Assembly: GCA_038260305.1 (NCBI GenBank)
Contig: JBBSNY010000019.1
Location: 1 to 64,000, forward strand
Origin: CADCVQ01 sp038260305
Lineage (GTDB): Bacteria; Actinomycetota; Thermoleophilia; Solirubrobacterales; Solirubrobacteraceae
Length of the DNA stretch: 64,000 nt
Direction of reading: 5' to 3'
Shown: in pieces, positions 40,055-48,373 of the stretch
Position numbering within the stretch: position 1 is the stretch's first letter
Layout of the letters: each line of letters opens with the position of its first letter
The notes under the pieces: generated by a model
The model's database searches: none
What the model saw: only the letters and a program-made list of their open reading frames with translations
Told to the model about the DNA's origin: nothing
Made by a program: the position numbers and the translations under genes

Positions 40055-41290
40055 ATGACGATGGGTGTGACGGCGCGCCTACGCAGCGACTGGCCCTGGA
40101 TCGTCGCAGCACTGTTGTGCGCGGCGATCATGTCGTGGGTCGGCCTCGTCGGCTTCGCGTGGAACGACTACGACGCCGAGGTCTCGCGCGCGATGCAGGC
40201 GCTGATCGCGGGCGACGTCGGCGGCTACCTCTCCCAGCTTCCCGCCTACGGCGGCTCGCTCGTCCTGCGCGCGCCGTTCGCGGGCGCGGTCGCCGCGCTC
40301 GGCGGCGGTGAGCTCGCGGCCTACCGCGCCGTCTCGATCCCCTGCCTGCTGGCAGTCGCGTGGCTCGCAGTCGTGCTCGTCCGCCGTATGGACGCCCGCG
40401 GGCGCACCGTCGGGGCGCGCGCGCTCGTGCTCGGCCTCTGCGTCGCCAACCCGGTCACGATCCGCGCGCTCGACATCGGCCACCCCGAGGAGCTGCTCGC
40501 GGCCGCGCTGGCGATCGGCGCCGTGCTCGCGGCGAGCGACCGCCGGACGATCCTGGCGGCCGTCCTGCTCGGCCTCGCGATCGCGACGAAGGCCTGGGCC
40601 GTGCTCGCGATCGGGCCGGTGCTGCTGGCGCTGCCCGGCCGGCGCCTGCTCGCGCTCGTGATCGCCGGCGCCGTCACCGTGGCCGTGCTTGCGCCGATCG
40701 CGCTCGCCGGAGCGCCGCGATCGTTCGCCACCGCCGGGGGCACGACCGGCGCCGTCATCTTCCAGCCGTGGCAGCTCTTCTGGTGGCTCGGCGACAGCGG
40801 CCATGTCGTCATCGGCGGCAACGGCCTGCCCAAGCCCGACGGCTGGCGCGTGCCGCCCGAGTGGCTGTCGCCGCTGGCGCATCCGCTCATCGTGTTCCTC
40901 GTCGTGCCGCTGTCGGCGCTGTGGGCGCGCCTGCGCGGCTGCGCGCCGCGCGTCGAGGGCGAGCAGGTCCTGGCGCTGCTCGCGCTGCTGCTGCTGGCGC
41001 GCTGCGTGCTCGATCCCTGGAACAACGTCTACTACGCGCTGCCGTTCCTGCTCACGCTGCTGGCGTGGGAGGCGCTGTGCGTCCCCGAGCGCCTGCCCGT
41101 CGTGTCGCTCGCCGCGTCGGCGCTCGTGTGGGTGACGTTCGAACAGGCGCCGGCGTGGCTGAGCCCGGATCTGCAGAGCGCCCTCTACCTCGCATGGTCG
41201 CTGGCGCTGGGCGCCTGGCTGGCTCGCGCGACGTTCGCACCCCGGGCGCGCGTGCGCGCGCAACGCGCCGCGCGCACGGCGTACTCGTGA
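40055..41290 (+). CDS. GT-C/GT87-like polytopic membrane protein
   Basis: The 411-residue protein has about ten hydrophobic helices. The first loop carries acidic residues (FAWNDYDAEVSRAM), and a later cytoplasm-proximal loop has ALDIGHPEELLAAAL and ATKAWAVLAIGPVL, as seen in GT87-type mannosyltransferase relatives. It may use a polyprenyl-phosphate sugar donor, but this is inferred from topology and motif placement only. An ATG at 40055 and another at 40061 are equally possible starts. The C-terminus is Arg-rich. Confidence 0.65.
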   Translation: MTMGVTARLRSDWPWIVAALLCAAIMSWVGLVGFAWNDYDAEVSRAMQALIAGDVGGYLSQLPAYGGSLVLRAPFAGAVAALGGGELAAYRAVSIPCLLAVAWLAVVLVRRMDARGRTVGARALVLGLCVANPVTIRALDIGHPEELLAAALAIGAVLAASDRRTILAAVLLGLAIATKAWAVLAIGPVLLALPGRRLLALVIAGAVTVAVLAPIALAGAPRSFATAGGTTGAVIFQPWQLFWWLGDSGHVVIGGNGLPKPDGWRVPPEWLSPLAHPLIVFLVVPLSALWARLRGCAPRVEGEQVLALLALLLLARCVLDPWNNVYYALPFLLTLLAWEALCVPERLPVVSLAASALVWVTFEQAPAWLSPDLQSALYLAWSLALGAWLARATFAPRARVRAQRAARTAYS

Positions 41291-41372
41291 GCGCCGCCGC
41301 CCGTTGTTTGCGGCCCGCACGGGCATCGGCTATAGGTAGGGGTCTAGGCACTATCGCGAGGAGCACATCCCG

Positions 41373-43808
41373 TTGAGCACCACCGCTGAGCACTTCGACG
41401 CCGTCGTCGTCGGATCCGGTTTCGGGGGATCCGTGTCGGCCTACCGTCTCGCCGAGGCCGGACAGAGCGTGTGTCTGCTCGAGCGCGGCAAGGCCTTTCC
41501 GCCGAACTCCTTCCCGCGCTCGCCGCTGGGGATGAAGTCGCAGTTCTGGGATCCCAGCGAGGGTCTACACGGGATGTTCAACCTGTGGAGCTTCGAGAAC
41601 ATCGACGCGATCTGCGCGAGCGGCCTCGGCGGCGGATCGCTGATCTACGCGAACGTCCTGCTGCGCAAGGACGAGGACTGGTTCGTCAAGGAGGAGCCAG
41701 GCAAGGGCAGTTGGAAGGACGGCTACGAGTACTGGCCCGTCAACCGCGCCGACCTCGACCCGCACTACGACCGCGTCGAGCGGATGATGAACGTGCAGAA
41801 GTTCCCGCTCGACCATGCGCCGTTTGACAAGACGAGCAAGGTCATCGCCTACCGCGACGCGGCGCTCAGGCTCGGCCTCGACTGGAGCCTCGTGAACCTC
41901 GCCGTCACGTTCGCCAACGAGGGTGAGGCGCCGGTCGTCGGCGAGCCGATCAAGGAGGCGCGCCCGAACATCCACGGCAAGACGCGCCTGACCTGCAAGC
42001 TCACGGGCGAGTGCGACCTCGGCTGCAACCACGGCTCGAAGAACTCGCTGGACTACACGTACATCACGGCCGCCTGGCATGCCGGCGCCGACATCCGCAC
42101 GCGCCACGAGGTGCGCTCATTCGAGCCGCGCGAGGGCGGTGGCTACACGGTCTCCTACGTCGTCCACGACGCGGAGTCCGAGGGCGTCCCGACGAAGACG
42201 TCCTCGCTGCCCAAGCAGACGGTCACCTGCGATCGCCTGATCCTGTCGGCCGGCACGATGGGCACGACCTACCTGCTGCTGCAGAACCGCGCGGCGTTCC
42301 CGCAGATCAGCCGCATGCTCGGCTCGCGCTTCGGCGGCAACGGCGACCTGCTGACGTTCGCGCGCCACTGCATGAAGGACGGCCCCGACGGCACGCGGGT
42401 CCCGCACGTGCTGGATGCCGCGCACGCGCCGGTCATCACGAGCGCGATCCGGGGCCCCGACACGCTGGACGGCAACGGCGACGTCGGCCGCGGCTTCTAT
42501 CTCGAGGACGCCGGCCAGCCGGAGTTCGTCAGCTGGATGCTGCAGCTCCTAGACGCGCCGAGATCGGTCTTCCACGACCTCCCCAAGCTCGTCAAGCTCG
42601 CGGGCAACTTCATCACCCACAAGGACACGGACATCGGCGGCGAGACGTCCAAGCTCATCGGCGACGCGGCCGAGTCGTCCGGCTTCATGCCGCTGCTGGG
42701 CATGGGCCGCGACATCCCGGAGGGGATCATGTCGCTCGGCGAGGGCTCGGCGCTCGCCATCGACTGGAAGAAGAACGGCGCGTCGAAGCCGTACTTCGAC
42801 CGTGTGCGCGCGGTCTCCGAGTCGATGGCGAAGGAGCTCGGCGGAGAGTTCCTCGACAACCCGATCTGGCTGCTGTCCCGGGTCGTCACCGTGCACGCCC
42901 TCGGCGGCTGCCCGATGGGCCGCAACGACGAGGAGGGCGTCGTCGACTCCTACGGCAACGTCTTCAACTACCCCGGCCTGCACATCGCCGACGGGTCGGT
43001 CATGCCGGGCCCCGTCGGACCCAACCCCAGCCTCACGATCGCCGCGCTCGCCGACCGCTTCGCGGACGCGATCCTCGGAGAGACGAAAGGAAGCCCCGTG
43101 ACCGCACCGCCGCCTGCGCCCGACGACGCGCCCGACGAGACCGGGGGCGCCACCGCGCCGCCCGCGAGCGAGCATCCCGCCTCAGTCGAGTTCACCGAGA
43201 AGATGCGCGGCTTCATCACGTTCGGGGAGGACGACTACGACAAGGGCTTCCGGCAGGGCAAGAAGGCCAAGACGAAGTGCATGTTCCACGTGACGGTGCA
43301 CATGGAGGACATCGAGCGCTTCGTCGCCGACCCGGCACATCAGGGCTCGATCACCGGCAACGTCGAGTGCGATGCGCTCGGCGGGGTGCTGCCGGTCAAA
43401 CAGGGCTGGTTCAACCTCTTCGTCGACGACGACGAGGACGGCGAGGAGCGCAAGCTCATGAAGTACCGCCTCTGGATCGAGGACGGCGAGGGCCACCCGA
43501 TCACGCTCAACGGCTACAAGGAGGCCAAGGACGATCCGGGCTTCGACGTCTGGAGCGACACGACGACGCTGTTCACGCACATCCTGGCGGGCCACGTTGC
43601 GCCCGGCCCGGCCAACGAGGTCGGCGATGCGGGCGAGGAGCTCGTCGCGACCGGCATCCTGCACGTCCTGCCGGCGGACTTCGCCGTCCAGATGACGACG
43701 TTCCGCGTCAACCCGGCGCACCGGCTCGACGCGCTCGGGCGCTTCGGCGGGCTGTTCCTCGGATCGATGTGGGAGACCTGGAAGCCCGGCCACAAGGACC
43801 ACGATTGA
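41373..43808 (+). CDS. GMC oxidoreductase, cholesterol-oxidase-like, with extra C-terminal domain
   Basis: The 811-residue FAD protein starts at TTG 41373 with AGGAG upstream. The FAD-binding VVVGSGFGGSVSAYRLAEAG is at about 9-28, and SGLGGGSLIYANVLL at about 83-98. The C-terminal GMC block VHALGGCPMG and HIADGSVMPGPVGPNPSLT lies at about 505-560. After a Pro-rich linker comes an unusual domain of about 210 residues (600-811; MRGFITFGEDDY to GSMWETW) that is not part of ordinary GMC enzymes. It probably oxidises a sterol-like or other hydrophobic alcohol. The stop overlaps the hydrolase gene by 4 bases. Confidence 0.87.
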   Translation: MSTTAEHFDAVVVGSGFGGSVSAYRLAEAGQSVCLLERGKAFPPNSFPRSPLGMKSQFWDPSEGLHGMFNLWSFENIDAICASGLGGGSLIYANVLLRKDEDWFVKEEPGKGSWKDGYEYWPVNRADLDPHYDRVERMMNVQKFPLDHAPFDKTSKVIAYRDAALRLGLDWSLVNLAVTFANEGEAPVVGEPIKEARPNIHGKTRLTCKLTGECDLGCNHGSKNSLDYTYITAAWHAGADIRTRHEVRSFEPREGGGYTVSYVVHDAESEGVPTKTSSLPKQTVTCDRLILSAGTMGTTYLLLQNRAAFPQISRMLGSRFGGNGDLLTFARHCMKDGPDGTRVPHVLDAAHAPVITSAIRGPDTLDGNGDVGRGFYLEDAGQPEFVSWMLQLLDAPRSVFHDLPKLVKLAGNFITHKDTDIGGETSKLIGDAAESSGFMPLLGMGRDIPEGIMSLGEGSALAIDWKKNGASKPYFDRVRAVSESMAKELGGEFLDNPIWLLSRVVTVHALGGCPMGRNDEEGVVDSYGNVFNYPGLHIADGSVMPGPVGPNPSLTIAALADRFADAILGETKGSPVTAPPPAPDDAPDETGGATAPPASEHPASVEFTEKMRGFITFGEDDYDKGFRQGKKAKTKCMFHVTVHMEDIERFVADPAHQGSITGNVECDALGGVLPVKQGWFNLFVDDDEDGEERKLMKYRLWIEDGEGHPITLNGYKEAKDDPGFDVWSDTTTLFTHILAGHVAPGPANEVGDAGEELVATGILHVLPADFAVQMTTFRVNPAHRLDALGRFGGLFLGSMWETWKPGHKDHD

Positions 43809-44860
43809 CCACCGCCGTCGCCCACACCGACGAGGTCTTTCCCTTCAAGACCGAGGACGGGATCACGTGCAACGTGACCCATGTCATCGGTGACAAACCA
43901 CCGACGAAGGGCCCGGTCCTGCTCGTCCACGGCGTCGGCGTTCGGACGGAGATCTGGCGCCCGCCGACGCCGTACACGCTCGTCGAAGCGCTCGTCGACG
44001 CGGGCTACGACGTCTGGATGGAGACCTGGCGCGCGAGCATGGCCGTCCCGAACAACACCTGGACGCTCGACCAGGCGGCCGTGCTCGACCACCCGCTTGC
44101 GGTCAAGCTCGTCTGTGAGCAGACGGGCGCTGACACGATCCAGGCGGTTACGCACTGCCAGGGCTCGACGAGCTTCATGATGGCGCTGTGCGCGGGCCTG
44201 CTGCCGCAGGTGCGCACGGTCGTCGCGAGCGCGGTAACGCTGCACCCGGTGGTGCCGCGGATCGCGGAGTTCAAGCTGCGCTACGTCGTGCCGATCGTCT
44301 CGCGCCTGACCGGCTACCTCGATCCGCAATGGGGCATCGGTGACCCGCCGTGGATCCTGCCGAAGGTCGTGACGGCGTACTGCAAGCTCTCGCGCCGCCA
44401 CTGTGACAACGGCGTCTGCAAGGTGTCGAGCTTCATGTTCGGCTCCGGCGACCCGACGCTGTGGACGCACGAGCAGCTCAGCCCCGAGACGCACGAATGG
44501 ACGAAGGGCGAGTTCGGGCCCGCTCCGCTGACGTTCTTCAAGCAGATCTCCAGGTGCGTCCAGGAGGGTCACCTCATCAGCGTCGAGGGCCGGCCGGAGC
44601 TGCCCGCGAACTTCGTCGCGCAGGCGCCGCAGACCGACGCGCGCTTCTCGTTCATCACCGGCGGGCGCAACAACTGCTTTCTGCCGGTCAGCCAGCAGAA
44701 GACGTTCGAGTGGTTCGAGCGCCGCGAGCCCGGCCGCCACTCGCTGCACATCGTGCCCGGCTACGGACACCTCGACCTCTTCATCGGCGAGCGCGCCGCG
44801 AAGGACTCCCACCCGATCGTCGTGGGCGAGCTCGACAGGTCTGAATCCCGCTTCGTCTAA
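43805..44860 (+). CDS. Alpha/beta hydrolase with a likely Cys nucleophile
   Basis: The 351-residue product starts at TTG 43805, overlapping the GMC stop (TTGA). The fold is visible from PVLLVHGVGVRTEIW (oxyanion turn) and the nucleophile elbow AVTHCQGSTSFMMAL. The elbow residue is Cys, not Ser, as in the G-x-C-x-G box of PHA synthases. FITGGRNNCFLPVS and the catalytic His in VPGYGHLDLFIGE follow. Its tight coupling to the GMC gene suggests it acts on the same lipid substrate, perhaps an ester or CoA thioester. Confidence 0.85.
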   Translation: MTTAVAHTDEVFPFKTEDGITCNVTHVIGDKPPTKGPVLLVHGVGVRTEIWRPPTPYTLVEALVDAGYDVWMETWRASMAVPNNTWTLDQAAVLDHPLAVKLVCEQTGADTIQAVTHCQGSTSFMMALCAGLLPQVRTVVASAVTLHPVVPRIAEFKLRYVVPIVSRLTGYLDPQWGIGDPPWILPKVVTAYCKLSRRHCDNGVCKVSSFMFGSGDPTLWTHEQLSPETHEWTKGEFGPAPLTFFKQISRCVQEGHLISVEGRPELPANFVAQAPQTDARFSFITGGRNNCFLPVSQQKTFEWFERREPGRHSLHIVPGYGHLDLFIGERAAKDSHPIVVGELDRSESRFV

Positions 44861-44933
44861 GCGAAACGCCTGGCGGTGACGATCCGCGCGCACGAGCCAG
44901 TAGGCGTGAAAGCCTTTGTAGCGCGCCGTCGCG

Positions 44934-45059
44934 AAGTTCACCGGAGCGTCGCCGACGTGGGTCTTCGATCCGACGCGGACGCCGTGGGGCATCGAGCTGT
45001 CCGACGATCCGATCCTGCACTTCCGATCCGAGGCCGACGCCGAATCGCACCGCCGCCGC
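44934..45059 (+). pseudogene. Possible C-terminal relic of a catalase-family peroxidase
   Basis: In one frame the stretch reads TWVFDPTRTPWGIELSDDPI then LHFRSEADAESHRRR. It resembles the FDPTRxxxGIExSDDPxLxxRSxAYxxSxxRR ending of catalase-related heme peroxidases. An in-frame stop lies just upstream, and no start or heme-binding part is present. The rest of 44861-45160 has no gene. Confidence 0.4.
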
Positions 45060-45145
45060 ACGAGCGAGCATCGCCCGGCGATCCTGCCGGAGTATGGCCC
45101 GGCGCCGCACGAGCGAGCAGCGGCTGGCGATCCTTCCGGAGTAGG
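45055..45145. repeat. 49-bp imperfect tandem duplication
   Basis: GCCGCACGAGCGAGCA starts at 45055 and again at 45104. The following CCGGCGATCCTGCCGGAGTA and TGGCGATCCTTCCGGAGTA match, with a few differences. It lies in the non-coding stretch after the hydrolase gene. Confidence 0.7.
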
Positions 45146-45160
45146 GGCGCCCGGCTCAGC

Positions 45161-45664
45161 TCAGCTCAGCGAAACCGACAGCGCCGGGCTCGTGCGCAGC
45201 GTCTGCAGCACGACGCAGTAGCGCTCGGTCAGCTTCGTCAGCGTCGCGAGCTGCTCCTCGCTCGCGTCCGGCGCGTCGAGCTCGAAGCGCAGCGCGATCG
45301 ACGCGAAGCCGACCGGCGCGTCGCGGTCGACCGCGAGCGTGCCGCGGAAGTCGAGCACGCCCTCGGCGCTGACGGTGCCCGCGGGAACGTCGATCTCGAG
45401 CGCGGTCGCGACCGCGCGCAGCGTCACGCCCGCGCACGCGACGAGCGCCTCGAGCAGCATGTCGCCGGAGCACAGCGCGCTGCCGTCCCCGCCGGTCGCC
45501 GGATGCAGCCCGGCCGTCGCGAGCGCGCGGCCGGTCCGGACACTGCACGTGACCCCGTCGTCAAGCGTGCCGACGGCCGTCAGCGTCACGAGCGCCGCCT
45601 CCGGATCGTCGCGATAGCGCTGCTTGAGCGGTTCCTGGAGTGTGCGAAGCGCGTCGCGGTCCAT
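45161..45664 (-). CDS. OsmC-family peroxiredoxin-like protein
   Basis: The 167-residue protein belongs to the OsmC/Ohr fold family, which reduces organic hydroperoxides with two Cys. The buried helix SGDMLLEALVACAGVTLRA contains Cys77, and the second expected Cys is Cys150 in LTERYCVVLQTL. An additional Cys65 is present. The ATG at 45664 lies 8 bases from TACCGT on the minus strand (45678-45673). Ohr versus OsmC subtype cannot be decided by eye. Confidence 0.87.
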   Translation of the reverse strand: MDRDALRTLQEPLKQRYRDDPEAALVTLTAVGTLDDGVTCSVRTGRALATAGLHPATGGDGSALCSGDMLLEALVACAGVTLRAVATALEIDVPAGTVSAEGVLDFRGTLAVDRDAPVGFASIALRFELDAPDASEEQLATLTKLTERYCVVLQTLRTSPALSVSLS

Positions 45665-45757
45665 GGCGTTGCACGGTAGCGCGCGTTTCGTCCCGAAGAC
45701 GTGCCGTTTCGCAACACCTTCGCTGCCACGCCGGCCTCATACCCGCAGCACGCGAGG

Positions 45758-45806
45758 GGGGTGTGTCAAGTTGAGGCAGCCAAACAGCCCGAACCCGACA
45801 CACCCC
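45758..45806. promoter_or_regulatory. Long inverted repeat upstream of efp
   Basis: GGGGTGTGTC (45758-45767) and GACACACCCC (45797-45806) form a perfect 10-bp inverted repeat with a 29-base loop, extendable by GA/TC across two extra G. It could be a terminator for rightward transcripts, a regulatory leader, or an operator. Confidence 0.5.
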
Positions 45807-46013
45807 TCGATCACCGCATCGCCACTCGCCGCCGAGCGCCGCGGCTGGCACGACGGACGCCTCGCTCGGGAGGACGACGCCGTGCGTCAGGCGGATCTCG
45901 AGGCGATCGGCGAGCGCGTCCTGCGAACGACGCGCGAACAGGCGATTCGTCGGCCGCGCCAGCTCGTGCGGCGGCTGATCGCCGCAGGTGCGTCCTACAC
46001 TGAGCGGCGATGA
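45771..46013 (+). CDS. Hypothetical 80-residue protein upstream of efp
   Basis: The frame has real-gene codon bias from about 45820 on and encodes ERRGWHDGRLAREDDAVRQA then helices with GERVLRTTREQAIRRPRQ. Its TGA overlaps the efp ATG (ATGA), which supports coupled translation. The TTG 45771 start is doubtful, because it lies in the loop of a 10-bp inverted repeat. A later start cannot be excluded. No domain is recognised. Confidence 0.5.
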   Translation: MRQPNSPNPTHPSITASPLAAERRGWHDGRLAREDDAVRQADLEAIGERVLRTTREQAIRRPRQLVRRLIAAGASYTERR

Positions 46014-46570
46014 TCAGCACGAACCAATTGAAGAACGGCAATCACATCGAGGTCGACGGGACGATCTTCAAGGTCCTCGACTTCCAGCACGTCAAGCCGG
46101 GCAAGGGCGGCGCGTTCGTGCGCACGAAGCTGCGTCGCGCGAGCGACGGCAACGTCATCGACCGCACGTTCCGCGCCGGCGAGAAGTTCCGCTCGGTCCA
46201 CACGGAGTCGCGCAAGATGCAGTTCCTCTACGTCGACGGCACTGACGCGCACTTCATGGACACCGAGAGCTACGAGCAGCTCGCGATGGATCAGAACAAG
46301 GTCGCCGACGCGCTGCGTTGGACGAAGCCCAACGACGCGGTCGACGTCCTCTTCATCGACGACGCGCCCGGCGACATCCAACTCCCGACGACCGTCGAGC
46401 TCGAGGTCACGCAGACCGATCCCGGCCTGCGCGGCGACACGGCGTCCGGCGGCGGCGACAAGCCCGCCACGCTCGAGACCGGCGCGACGCTGCGGGTCCC
46501 GCTGTTCGTCAACGTCGGCGACCGCGTCAAGGTCCAGACGGCGACGGGCGACTACATGTCGCGCGCCTGA
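46010..46570 (+). CDS. efp: Elongation factor P
   Basis: EF-P binds ribosomes stalled on consecutive prolines. The 186-residue product has the KOW-like domain I (ISTNQLKNGNHIEVDGTIFK) with the tip lysine Lys32 in PGKGG, then OB domains II and III ending VGDRVKVQTATGDYMSR. TACACT (45996-46001) lies 8 bases before the ATG, so a leaderless transcript is possible in addition to coupling with the upstream frame. Confidence 0.96.
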   Translation: MISTNQLKNGNHIEVDGTIFKVLDFQHVKPGKGGAFVRTKLRRASDGNVIDRTFRAGEKFRSVHTESRKMQFLYVDGTDAHFMDTESYEQLAMDQNKVADALRWTKPNDAVDVLFIDDAPGDIQLPTTVELEVTQTDPGLRGDTASGGGDKPATLETGATLRVPLFVNVGDRVKVQTATGDYMSRA

Positions 46571-46603
46571 CCGCGCCCTCCGCCGTGGGCAGCGGCGGGC
46601 CGC

Positions 46604-47560
46604 TCAGCTCGAGACCCGGCGAAACGGGCTCAGCGCCATCATGAGCACGAGGCCACCGACGACGTAGCCGCCGAGCACGAGCAGCGGCGTCGTGATCGCC
46701 TCGTGATCGAAGTAGACGACGTTCTGCACGAGCTCGATGGTCGATCGAGCGGGCAGGCCGCTGCCGACCTGTCGCCAGAGGTCGGGCAGGAACTCCGGCG
46801 CCGAGCCGCCGCCCGACGTCGCGAGCACGCCGACGACGAGGAACACCGACAGCCCGACGACGACGCCGAACGCCGTGCCCAGCAGGCTCGTGAGGAAGGC
46901 CGTCACGAGCGCGGTGCCCAGAGTCGCGAGCGCGACGGCGCCGGCGACCACGAAGAAGTCGCCGTCGTAGATGCCGAGCTGCGTCGAGATCGCGGCGAGG
47001 ATCGCTCCCACGCCGAGCGACAGCGCCAAGAGCACTCCGACCCGTACGAGCGCGGCGATCGGTCCGCGACGGATGCTCGGAGCCCAGAATTCCAGCCACC
47101 ACGCGCCGAGCGCGGCGATCATCGCGGCCACGAGCGCGAGCACGTATGCCGTCACGCCACTCGAGTCCTGCGCCGGCAGCGGCTTGGCCTCCGTGGTGAC
47201 CGTCCGCACGTGGCGCTGGGCGTCGAGCTTCGTGAACGACGCCCGCAGCAGCCGCGCGACCGCGACGCTTGCGGCGCTCGAGGTGATGACGCGGCCGGAC
47301 TTCGCGAGCGGGGCATAGGCCCCATAGACCTTGCGTTCGGCGATCAACCGGCGCGCGGCGGCTCCGTCGTCGGCACGGGTGACCGCGAAGGCGGAGTTCG
47401 CGTCGAGGCTGTTCGCGAGCCGCGTCACGGCGGCGCCCTTGCCGACGACCGCGACCGGCACGTGGTGCGCCTCGGGCGCATGGGCGAGGCTGATGAGCAA
47501 CCATCCGAGCAGCGCTGCCGCCGCAGCCGTGACCACGACGATTCCTGCGACCTTGAACAT
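46604..47560 (-). CDS. ABC-2/YhgE-like membrane protein
   Basis: The 318-residue protein has one N-terminal membrane helix, an extracytoplasmic domain of about 130 residues (VPVAVVGKGAAVTRLANSLD; IAERKVYGAYAP) and then five to six helices. The last loop has the family-like LPARSTIELVQNVVYF and TPLLVLGGYVVGG. This layout matches YhgE/Pip and DUF3533-type ABC-2 permease relatives. No ATPase gene is adjacent. GGGGAG lies upstream of the ATG at 47560, which is preferred over a longer start. Confidence 0.75.
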   Translation of the reverse strand: MFKVAGIVVVTAAAAALLGWLLISLAHAPEAHHVPVAVVGKGAAVTRLANSLDANSAFAVTRADDGAAARRLIAERKVYGAYAPLAKSGRVITSSAASVAVARLLRASFTKLDAQRHVRTVTTEAKPLPAQDSSGVTAYVLALVAAMIAALGAWWLEFWAPSIRRGPIAALVRVGVLLALSLGVGAILAAISTQLGIYDGDFFVVAGAVALATLGTALVTAFLTSLLGTAFGVVVGLSVFLVVGVLATSGGGSAPEFLPDLWRQVGSGLPARSTIELVQNVVYFDHEAITTPLLVLGGYVVGGLVLMMALSPFRRVSS

Positions 47561-47744
47561 CACGTCTCCCCCCGACAAGCCGACGACCCGAAGCCAGGAA
47601 CCTACGCTGCTTCGAATGCGCCCGTCAAGACGATCCGCACCGGATCTCCACACGCACCGACTACGCTCACCCCCCGCGATGAGCATCGAACACCACCACC
47701 CTCGCAGCTAGTGGCCCGACTCGACCAGAGGGTTCGCTGAGGGC

Positions 47745-48158
47745 GTGTCCCGCCGATCCGACCAGCGCCGCGACGCCGTTTTCGCGCTTTATCAGTCCGA
47801 GCTCACCGGCCGAGAGCTCGACGAGCTGTTCGAGCGCAACGCCAGCATCTTCACGCGCGCGCTCGCGCACGCCGCGCAGGATCGGGGCGAGGAGCTCGAC
47901 GTGCTCGTCTCGCGCCACTCCAAGGGTTGGACGATCGATCGCATCGCGCCACTCGAACGCGCCATCATGCGGATCGCGCTGCTGGAGATGTGCCACCCTG
48001 ACGCAGCACCGGCAGACGTGCCGATCCCGCCGGAGGGCGCGATCGACGAGGCCGTCGAGCTCGCGAAGACGTACTCCGGCGCCGACGCGCCGGGCTTCGT
48101 CAACGGGATCCTGGCGGCCGTGCACCGCGAGATGGGAAAGGATCCAGCTCCCTCATGA
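47745..48158 (+). CDS. nusB: Transcription antitermination factor NusB
   Basis: NusB binds boxA RNA with NusE (S10) in rRNA antitermination. The 137-residue all-helical product has RRSDQRRDAVFALYQSELTG, IDRIAPLERAIMRIALLEM and EAVELAKTYSGADAPGFVNG then ILAAV, all typical. The stop overlaps the next ATG by 4 bases. It begins a tightly packed nusB-xseB-ispA-dxs unit. Confidence 0.94.
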   Translation: MSRRSDQRRDAVFALYQSELTGRELDELFERNASIFTRALAHAAQDRGEELDVLVSRHSKGWTIDRIAPLERAIMRIALLEMCHPDAAPADVPIPPEGAIDEAVELAKTYSGADAPGFVNGILAAVHREMGKDPAPS

Positions 48159-48373
48159 GCACCGCCGACCCCACCGACGCCACGCTTGACGAGCTCGTCG
48201 GCCGCCTCGAGCGGGCGGCTGAGCAACTGCGCTCAGGCGACCTCAGCGCCGACGCCGCGGCGACCGTCGTCGAGGACTGCGCGTCGCTTGCGTCCCAGGC
48301 CTCCGCCGAGCTCGAGCGACGCTCGCGCGAGGCGCAACGCGAGCTGCGGCCCGGCCAGGACTCGCTGCTGTAG
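48155..48373 (+). CDS. xseB: Exodeoxyribonuclease VII small subunit-like protein
   Basis: The 72-residue helical protein matches the small-subunit pattern (LDELVGRLERAAEQLRSGDL, then a helix with CASLASQASAEL). The large subunit gene is not in the window. The start overlaps nusB by 4 bases and the stop overlaps ispA by 1 base. The nusB-xseB-ispA order is common in bacteria, which supports the call. Confidence 0.75.
   Translation: MSTADPTDATLDELVGRLERAAEQLRSGDLSADAAATVVEDCASLASQASAELERRSREAQRELRPGQDSLL

Noticed and set aside
42011..43804. Extension of the hydrolase frame upstream through the GMC gene (949 codons in total)
   Set aside because: The upstream part is a shadow of the GMC gene in another frame. 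Hydrolase homology starts only at about 43805, where a TTG overlaps the GMC stop.
46527..47504. Minus-strand frame overlapping the ABC-2-like gene in another phase
   Set aside because: The translation is Arg-rich low complexity. The 46604-47560 frame has consistent membrane helices and a Shine-Dalgarno site.
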